Of a stretch of 64,000 nt of DNA, positions 58,763 through 64,000 are shown in pieces. Made by a program: the position numbers and the translations under genes. Below the pieces are notes generated by a model, which was given only the letters and a program-made list of their open reading frames with translations, was not told where the DNA came from and did no database searches. This DNA is from Rhizobium etli_C (GTDB lineage: Bacteria; Pseudomonadota; Alphaproteobacteria; Rhizobiales; Rhizobiaceae). The stretch lies in the NCBI RefSeq assembly GCF_014198605.1, contig NZ_JACIHU010000008.1. One strand, 5' to 3'. The number at the start of each line of letters is the position of its first letter. Position 1 is the stretch's first letter.

Positions 58763-59749
58763 ATGGATTTCGACGCCGCCAAACAGAGGCGGGCTCTGCA
58801 GTCGCGGAGCTACATCAAACTCGCCCCCAATCTCGTCCACCTGAAGACCGCGCACGGACTCCACGAAGCCGCCTTCGAGGTCGAGGCCGGCATCGCAACG
58901 ATCACCTTCTACCACGGCGAGCCGCCGCAATCGGCGGAGCTTCTGATGGCCGCCGCCGAAGCGGTGACGGCGGAGGATCGCTTGATCAAGTCGGTCGCCT
59001 TCGAAGGCCATCAGGCAAGCCTTCCCAGACATATTTCGAGCACGGGAAAGCTCGATTCCGCGATCCTCTGGCAATGGCCGTCGCTATGGCTGCCGCAGCT
59101 CTCCTATCCGCTGCCGCCCGTACGCGAGATGACCGCGGGCCGCTATCATCCGCGCCGGCCGGCAAAGCCGAAGGGCACCGTCTACCAGCGGTTCATTCCC
59201 TGGCTGGAGCGGGACATCAGCTTCCGGGTGGCCGATCCCCAGACCGATCTTGCCGCCTTCCACCGCTGGATGAACGACGAACAGGTCAACACGATCTGGG
59301 AGGATGCGGGCTCGCTCGACAAGCACCGGGAGATTCTGGAAGAACGGCTCGCCGATCCGCATGTGCTGCCGCTGATCGGCAGTTTCGCCGATATCCCCTT
59401 CGGCTATTTCGAGGTCTACTGGGCCAAGGAGAACCGGCTCGGTCCCTTCTACGATGCCGACGATTACGATCGCGGCTGGCATGTGGCGATCGGCGAGCCG
59501 GATTATCGCGGCAAGAAATGGATCAGCGCCTGGCTTCCCTCGCTGATGCATTTCATTTTCCTCGACGATCCCCGCACCCAACGCATCGTCGGCGAGCCGC
59601 GCGCCAGTCACGAGCAGCAGATCCGCAATCTCGACCGCTCGGGCTTCGCCAAGGTCAAGCATTTCGATTTTCCGCATAAGCGGGCGCTTCTCGTCATGCT
59701 GACCCGCGAGCGCTTCTTCGGCGATCATCTCTGGGTGCCCGCATCATGA
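58763..59749 (+). CDS. vbsA: N5-hydroxyornithine acyltransferase VbsA
   Basis: A 328-residue siderophore acyltransferase of the IucB/GNAT type. The C-terminal domain (from about residue 140) shows the family core: ISFRVADPQTDLAAFHRWMNDEQVNTIWEDAGSLDKHREILEERL, FGYFEVYWAKENRLGPFYDADDYDRGWHVAIGEPDYRGKKWISAWLPSLMHFIFLDDPRTQRIVGEPRASHEQQI. In vicibactin synthesis it acylates N5-hydroxyornithine with 3-hydroxybutyryl-CoA (published for the R. leguminosarum enzyme). Two starts are possible: ATG 58763 (AAGGAG six bases upstream, used here) or ATG 58721 (AGGAG upstream, 14 residues longer). It overlaps vbsD by 4 bases. Confidence 0.9.
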   Translation: MDFDAAKQRRALQSRSYIKLAPNLVHLKTAHGLHEAAFEVEAGIATITFYHGEPPQSAELLMAAAEAVTAEDRLIKSVAFEGHQASLPRHISSTGKLDSAILWQWPSLWLPQLSYPLPPVREMTAGRYHPRRPAKPKGTVYQRFIPWLERDISFRVADPQTDLAAFHRWMNDEQVNTIWEDAGSLDKHREILEERLADPHVLPLIGSFADIPFGYFEVYWAKENRLGPFYDADDYDRGWHVAIGEPDYRGKKWISAWLPSLMHFIFLDDPRTQRIVGEPRASHEQQIRNLDRSGFAKVKHFDFPHKRALLVMLTRERFFGDHLWVPAS

Positions 59750-61164
59750 ACGACATGAGCGAGATGAGCGGCAGCCTGCGGAAGCGGCGGCTTGCGCCGG
59801 AAGATCTTGCCAGCGCGCAGCTGTTCAGGCTGCTGCTGCGGCTCGGGCTGCCCGCCATGTTCGGCCTGTCGATCAACGCCGCGCATCACACGATCAACAT
59901 GGTCTTCGTCGGCATGATCGGCGAAGACCAGATCGCCGCGATCATGATCGTGCTGCCGATCCTGATGCTCGTCGCCGCCTTCGGCGAAGGCATCGGCGTC
60001 GGTGTGGCGACGGAGGTCGGGCGCGCGCTCGGCGCCGGCAACCGGTCGAGAGCCAGCACCCTTGCCTCGGTCAGCCTTGCCGCCGGCATCGCCTTCGGCG
60101 CGGCGAGCGCGGTGGCGATCGTCGCCTTTCCCTCGGCCCTGCTGTTCGGCGCCACGGCCGCAATCGAGCCGCTCGCGCAGCATTATCTCCTCATCATCGC
60201 AGTCTCGATACCGCTGACGATGGCGCAGATCATTCTCGATTTCCTGGCGATCGCCGAGGGCAATGCCCGCTTCAGCATGTGGACGCTCGTCGCCTGCTTC
60301 GCGCTGAACATCATCCTCGACCCGATCATGATCTTCGGCTTCGGCCTCGGACTGCAGGGCGTGGCGATGGCAACCATCCTCTCCCAGCTCGTGGCGCTCT
60401 CAATCTACGGCGCCTATCATGCGAGGCGGCTCGGGACGATCCGGCTGATGTTCGGCTGGCGGTTAGCCGATATCAAGCATCTCAAGCCGGTCCTTGCGGT
60501 CGGCGCGCCGACGACGCTGACGAGCCTCGCAACGGCTGGCGCGATTGCCGCGATGCTGTCGGCCGCCGGCGCCTATCACGGTGAAGACGGCATCGCCGGT
60601 GTCGGCATTGCCTTGCGGCTGCTCGCGGTCGGCGCACTCCCGGTCATCGGCATTTCGCTCGGGGCGCAGTCGATCCTGAGCTTTGCCTGGGGCCGCGGGG
60701 ATATCTCCCGGGTCCTGGCGGCGGCCCGCATGCTTTCCGTGGTCACAAGCGCGGTCGGCGGCGTCTATGGACTGACGGCGATCATCTTTTCCGAGCGCCT
60801 TGCCTCGTTCTTCACCGACGAAGCTTCCGTGCTTACGATCGCCGGCCAGGCAATCATTGCAACCCATCTTCCCTTCCTGCTGTTCGGCCTGCGGCAAACG
60901 GTGCTGATCCTCTTCCAGGCTCAGGGCAGGCCGAAAGCCGCGGTTGCCGTCGGCCTGGCGCAAAACGGGTATCTTCTCCTTCCGCTGCTTGCACTCCTGC
61001 CGCCTTTCTTCGGCTTTTCCGGTCTGCTCGCCGCCATGTTCCTGGCCTCGGCGCTGACCGGCCTGCTGTCATGTTTCTGCCTGGCGAGATCGCTCGCCGC
61101 GCTCCGGCAGCGCTCGGCCGACGATCTCGCCGCCCTCAATCCCCATCCCAGCTTTTGTCCATGA
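59746..61164 (+). CDS. vbsD: MATE-family efflux protein VbsD, probable vicibactin exporter
   Basis: A 472-residue polytopic protein of the MATE family with about 12 membrane helices in two halves. The segments MFGLSINAAHHTINMVFVGMIGEDQIAAIMIVLPILMLVAAFGEGIGVGVATEVGRALGAGNRSRA (first half) and GVGIALRLLAVGALPVIGISLGAQSILSFAWGRGDISRVLAAARM (second half) are typical. It would use an ion gradient to export the siderophore. Its ATG overlaps the vbsA stop, and vbsL starts 10 bases after its stop. Confidence 0.88.
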   Translation: MNDMSEMSGSLRKRRLAPEDLASAQLFRLLLRLGLPAMFGLSINAAHHTINMVFVGMIGEDQIAAIMIVLPILMLVAAFGEGIGVGVATEVGRALGAGNRSRASTLASVSLAAGIAFGAASAVAIVAFPSALLFGATAAIEPLAQHYLLIIAVSIPLTMAQIILDFLAIAEGNARFSMWTLVACFALNIILDPIMIFGFGLGLQGVAMATILSQLVALSIYGAYHARRLGTIRLMFGWRLADIKHLKPVLAVGAPTTLTSLATAGAIAAMLSAAGAYHGEDGIAGVGIALRLLAVGALPVIGISLGAQSILSFAWGRGDISRVLAAARMLSVVTSAVGGVYGLTAIIFSERLASFFTDEASVLTIAGQAIIATHLPFLLFGLRQTVLILFQAQGRPKAAVAVGLAQNGYLLLPLLALLPPFFGFSGLLAAMFLASALTGLLSCFCLARSLAALRQRSADDLAALNPHPSFCP

Positions 61165-61174
61165 GAGGATTATC

Positions 61175-62362
61175 ATGAACCAGTCGTTCAGCCCCCGCGA
61201 CCTTGGCGCCCATGCGGCCGCCGACGATCTCTTCACCCCCGTCGATCCGGCGGCATTCAACGCCGTCTCGCCGCCGATCTTCCAGACCTCGCTCTTCACC
61301 TATGACAGCTACGAGGCGATGGAGGATGTCTTCGCCGGCCGGACGCGCAACTTCATCTATTCGCGCGGCGACAATCCGACCGTCCGCGAATTCGAGCTGC
61401 TGGTCGCCCGCCTCGAGGGCGCCGAAGACGGACGCGCCTTTTCCAGCGGAACGGCCGCCATCACCGCGACCATTCTCAGCCTGGTGGAGGCGGGCGACCG
61501 GGTCGTTGCGGTCCGCCACCTCTATAATGACGTCTACCGCCTTCTGGTGAAGCTGCTCGGCAGGCTCGGCGTCACCGTCGATTTCGTCGATCCCTCCGAT
61601 CATGATGAGGTGCGCAAGGCGCTGCCGGGCGCCAAGCTGCTCTATCTCGAAAACCCGTCGTCCTTCATCTTCGAGCTTCAGGACATCGTGGCGCTGTCGG
61701 CCATGGCGAAAGAGGCCGGGGTCACGACCATCATCGACAATTCCTGGGCGACGCCGCTCTTTCAAAAGCCGATCCAGCATGGCGTCGATATCGTCATTCA
61801 CGCCGCCTCGAAATATCTTGGCGGCCACAGCGATACAGTCGCCGGCGTCGTCGTCGGCACGAAGGAGGCGATCGCCAGGATCAACTCGACTTCCTATCCC
61901 TATGTCGGCGCCAAGCTCTCGCCCTTCGAGGCCTGGCTGCTGCTGCGTGGCATGCGCACCCTGCGTGTGCGCCTCAAGGAGCACGAGAGCAGCGGGCTTC
62001 TGCTCGCCGATCGGCTGAAGCAGCATCCTGACATCGCCCGCGTCCGCCATCCGGCCTTTCAGGATCATCCCGGGCGGGCGACGCTCTCGGGCTACGCCGG
62101 CCTCTTCGCCTTCGACCTGACGCCCGATATCGATGTCGCGCGCTTCGTCAACGCGCTTCGCGAGATCCGCCTCGGGGTCAGTTGGGGAGGACCGGAAACG
62201 CTGGTCGTTCCGGCCAAGGTCGCGCTGCAGATCCCTGACCGGATGACCACCTTCATCCGGTTCGGCGTGAGCGAGCAGACGATACGTTTCGCTGTTGGGC
62301 TGGAAGAACCGGAACTGCTGTGGAGCGATTTGCAGCAGGCGCTGCACGCCGCGAAGCGGTGA
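61175..62362 (+). CDS. vbsL: PLP enzyme VbsL, probable hydroxyornithine epimerase
   Basis: A 395-residue Cys/Met-metabolism PLP enzyme. The PLP Lys is in VIHAASKYLGGHSDTVAG (about residue 214). Other typical parts are FIYSRGDNPTVREFELLVARLEGAEDGRAFSSGTAAI and IDNSWATPLFQKPIQHGVD. In the vicibactin pathway this protein epimerises the acylated hydroxyornithine to the D form, so the synthetase needs no epimerase domain. ATG 61175 follows GAGAGGA. Its last 110 bases overlap the 3' end of the convergent rpoI frame. Confidence 0.9.
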   Translation: MNQSFSPRDLGAHAAADDLFTPVDPAAFNAVSPPIFQTSLFTYDSYEAMEDVFAGRTRNFIYSRGDNPTVREFELLVARLEGAEDGRAFSSGTAAITATILSLVEAGDRVVAVRHLYNDVYRLLVKLLGRLGVTVDFVDPSDHDEVRKALPGAKLLYLENPSSFIFELQDIVALSAMAKEAGVTTIIDNSWATPLFQKPIQHGVDIVIHAASKYLGGHSDTVAGVVVGTKEAIARINSTSYPYVGAKLSPFEAWLLLRGMRTLRVRLKEHESSGLLLADRLKQHPDIARVRHPAFQDHPGRATLSGYAGLFAFDLTPDIDVARFVNALREIRLGVSWGGPETLVVPAKVALQIPDRMTTFIRFGVSEQTIRFAVGLEEPELLWSDLQQALHAAKR

Positions 62363-62909
62363 TATCCCGCGGGCGCTCGTGGTCGGGGCGGGCGGGTTCG
62401 GTGATTGCCAGATGGCAATGCTGCTCCGCCGCCTTGATCATGAAATTGACGAGCGTCCGGGAGACGCCGAGTTCGGCCGCGATATCCTTCTGCGGCACGC
62501 CGTTCAGGCGATGGCGGATGAAGGCATCGTTGGTGCGCTTCGGCAGCGCCTCGAGCGAGGCAAGCACATCGCGCAGGGTCTCGGCGGCGACCAGCTGGTC
62601 GAGCACGGTGGGGATGGGCGCGGTAATTTCTTGAACCTGGTCAATCGACCTATAGTTGTTCACCTGCTGGCGTCGTCGGCGGCTCTCGTCGAGGGCGAGA
62701 TTATACACCATCCGAAAGGCATAGCCGATCGGGCAACGGATGTCGTCGGTTTTGACCCCGTAAGCTTTTATCACTCCGTCCTGAAATATATCCTCAGAAT
62801 ATGCCCTTGATTTGACAACGCTTTCAATCGTTTTAAGGAGCTTATCCTTGTTTTCGATCATGGCGTTGACCACGGCATTTCCATTCACATCACGATGCGA
62901 TGCTCGCAT
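62253..62909 (-). CDS. rpoI: Iron-starvation sigma factor RpoI
   Basis: A 218-residue ECF sigma factor of the PvdS/FecI group. Region 2 includes SRAYSEDIFQDGVIKAYG and IRCPIGYAFRMVYNLALDESRRRR. Region 4 includes SLEALPKRTNDAFIRHRLNGVPQKDIAAELGVSRTLVNFMIKAAEQHC. In R. leguminosarum RpoI drives vbs transcription and is itself under iron control. The start is ATG 62909, though ATG 62861 (MIENKDKLL) is possible. About 45 residues of the C-terminus follow region 4 and are encoded by DNA antisense to the end of vbsL. They are rich in Arg, Ala and Pro and unusual for the family. No FecR-type anti-sigma gene is adjacent. Confidence 0.88.
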   Translation of the reverse strand: MRASHRDVNGNAVVNAMIENKDKLLKTIESVVKSRAYSEDIFQDGVIKAYGVKTDDIRCPIGYAFRMVYNLALDESRRRRQQVNNYRSIDQVQEITAPIPTVLDQLVAAETLRDVLASLEALPKRTNDAFIRHRLNGVPQKDIAAELGVSRTLVNFMIKAAEQHCHLAITEPARPDHERPRDITASRRAAPAANRSTAVPVLPAQQRNVSSARSRRTG

Positions 62910-63073
62910 TGTCCTGTACCCTTTTTACAAATGGAAAATCAGGCTCTGTCGTTGCTGGTGAGTGCGGTCTTGGCGTTCCTTTCTCGAAGGAAGCTACACG
63001 ATGTGATTGCAGTGTCTATTTTAAGGTGATAACAGGAGTCAAGTTTAAATCGACCGAACGAATGCGAGAAAAA

Positions 63074-63565
63074 ATGGGACAAACAGTTGAGATCCTGACG
63101 GGCAAGGCAGAGCTCTGCCGATCGATCATGGGGGCCTTGCCCGACTGGTTTTCAGAGCCGGAGGTGATCGAGGCAAGTGCCCTTGCGGTCGAGGACCTGC
63201 CGGTGTTTGGATATATCGAAGCGGATGTCGTCACCGCCTTGATCGCGCTCAAGCCGCACCTGCCTGATGCCGTCGAGATTGCGCTGATCGCGACGCGGCC
63301 CGAATATCATGGCCGCGGCGCCGGGCGCCATCTCGTCGATGCGGCCGAACGCTTCGCCCATGACTCCGGCGCCCGGCTGCTGACGGTCAAGACGCTGGCG
63401 CCGCGCGGCCGCGATGAGCCGCAATTCGAGGCGACGCGGCGCTTCTATGACCGGACCGGCTTCGTCAGGGCCGAGGTCTTTCCAAAACTCTGGCATGAGG
63501 ACCATCCCTGCCTGTTCATGGTCAAACCGCTCACGGAGACGCAGCCGGGCAGGACCGCGCTTTGA
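63074..63565 (+). CDS. GNAT-family acetyltransferase, possible vicibactin N2-acetylase
   Basis: A 163-residue GNAT enzyme. The acetyl-CoA loop is IALIATRPEYHGRGAGRHLVDAAERFA (about residues 77-103) and the C-terminal part has FEATRRFYDRTGFVRAEVFPKLWHEDHPCLFMVKPL. Vicibactin needs a final acetylation of the alpha-amino groups by VbsC, and this gene sits in the right locus between rpoI and a siderophore receptor gene. I cannot confirm that it is VbsC from sequence alone, so no symbol is given. The start is ATG 63074, or ATG 63062 four codons earlier. Its stop overlaps the start of the next gene. Confidence 0.78.
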   Translation: MGQTVEILTGKAELCRSIMGALPDWFSEPEVIEASALAVEDLPVFGYIEADVVTALIALKPHLPDAVEIALIATRPEYHGRGAGRHLVDAAERFAHDSGARLLTVKTLAPRGRDEPQFEATRRFYDRTGFVRAEVFPKLWHEDHPCLFMVKPLTETQPGRTAL

Positions 63566-64000
63566 GACGACGTGACTTTCTTCTTGGCGCGCTGGCTATG
63601 ACCGGCGCGCCCACCAGCGCGCGCGCCGGCGATTTCAACATCGTTTCGCTCGACTATGGGCTGGCATCGACGATGCTGGCACTCGGCAGCGTGCCGCGCG
63701 CAATCGCCTCGCTCAGGAACTGGCCGGAATGGGTGGTCGAGCCGGCGATGCCCTCAGGCGTCGTCGATATCGGCACCACCGCCGAGATCAATCTCGAAGT
63801 CCTGACAAGCCTCAGGCCATCGCTCATCCTCAGCACGCCTTTCCTTGCGGCGCTGGACGAAAAACTGTCCCGGATCGCGCGCGTGGAAAGCTTCACCGTC
63901 TATGCCGAGAATGGCGATGCGCTCGACCGCTCCTACGCCGAAACACTGCGTCTCGGCGCCATGATCGGGCGGCAGAGGGAAGCGGAGGCATTTCTGTCCC
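63562..64000 (+). CDS. FhuD-like ferric siderophore binding protein (5' part)
   Basis: Starting at TTG 63562, which overlaps the previous stop, the frame is open to the window edge (146 residues). A Tat signal stands at the very start (RRDFLLGALAMTGAPTSARA). The mature part is that of a periplasmic iron-siderophore binding protein: FNIVSLDYGLASTMLALGSVPRAIASLRNW and EINLEVLTSLRPSLILSTPFLAALDEKLSRIA. FhuD-type proteins take ferric hydroxamates such as vicibactin to the FhuBC permease, whose genes are expected just beyond the window. The start could also be a missed upstream codon, but the RR motif placed at residues 2-3 supports TTG. Confidence 0.84.
   Translation, partial: MRRRDFLLGALAMTGAPTSARAGDFNIVSLDYGLASTMLALGSVPRAIASLRNWPEWVVEPAMPSGVVDIGTTAEINLEVLTSLRPSLILSTPFLAALDEKLSRIARVESFTVYAENGDALDRSYAETLRLGAMIGRQREAEAFLS

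Noticed and set aside
63045..63064. TAAAT before the GNAT gene as a third RpoI promoter
   Set aside because: No CGT follows at the 16-base spacing seen at the two vbs promoters.
1..64000. CRISPR arrays, tRNA or rRNA genes, insertion sequences, phage genes, replication origins
   Set aside because: I saw no regularly spaced repeats, no clover-leaf-like sequence, no transposase or integrase motifs and no repABC-type genes in any frame.

Overview
The window looks like an accessory, high-GC part of a Rhizobium genome, most probably of the R. leguminosarum / R. etli lineage. The main evidence is a nearly complete vicibactin siderophore locus (vbsP, vbsO, vbsS, vbsG, vbsA, vbsD, vbsL, rpoI) in the layout known from R. 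leguminosarum. A rhizobial hydroxyproline catabolic cluster and a RaiI/RaiR-like quorum-sensing pair support this. The replicon cannot be told from the sequence; the mix of transporters, catabolic islands and regulators would suit a large plasmid.

Layout. 0-5 kb: the end of a cupredoxin gene, an ECF sigma factor, and a four-gene iron-siderophore ABC uptake system (binding protein divergent from two permeases and an ATPase). 5.1-7.6 kb: an orphan TadG-TadE-TadE operon. 7.6-9.2 kb: a decayed gene, a hypothetical exported protein and a perfect inverted repeat. 9.2-23.5 kb: an extended hydroxyproline/proline-type amino acid catabolism island. It has two proline-racemase-family enzymes, an Ldh2-type reductase, two SDRs, an aldehyde dehydrogenase, a DadA-like oxidase, a DapA-like deaminase, a polar amino acid ABC transporter, a P5C-reductase-like enzyme and two GntR regulators with visible operators. 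23.5-31.7 kb: two exported hypothetical proteins, a cupin/XRE regulator divergent from a frameshifted omega-aminotransferase, an AraC regulator, and an alr-dadA D-alanine module with a divergent Lrp-type regulator. 31.7-33.8 kb: LuxR/LuxI quorum sensing plus a small XRE regulator.

33.8-43.9 kb: an unusual eight-gene unit on one strand, the best candidate here for an undescribed system. It encodes a GH15 glucoamylase, a GMC flavoprotein dehydrogenase, a VioB-type ferritin-like protein, a sorbitol-dehydrogenase-type small subunit, two TIM-barrel sugar isomerase/dehydratase-like enzymes, a metallo-beta-lactamase-fold hydrolase and a pyruvate-decarboxylase-like ThDP enzyme. The order of chemistry (release a sugar, oxidise it, isomerise or dehydrate it, hydrolyse, then ThDP C-C cleavage) resembles inositol or 3-keto-sugar catabolism assembled from other enzyme families. 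43.9-48.5 kb: a GGDEF-EAL protein, an alpha/beta hydrolase and a chemoreceptor. 48.5-52.2 kb: a nitrate/cyanate-type ABC transporter behind a sigma-54 promoter and an attenuator-like leader.

52.3-64 kb: the vicibactin locus. VbsO hydroxylates ornithine and VbsA acylates it with 3-hydroxybutyrate. VbsL epimerises the amino acid. VbsS, helped by MbtH-like VbsG and primed by PPTase VbsP, trimerises and cyclises the product, and VbsD probably exports it. RpoI drives expression. Two divergent promoters of PvdS type (TAAA[T/C]-N16-CGTC) lie in the vbsG-vbsA intergenic region. A GNAT enzyme and the start of a Tat-exported FhuD-like receptor run off the right edge.
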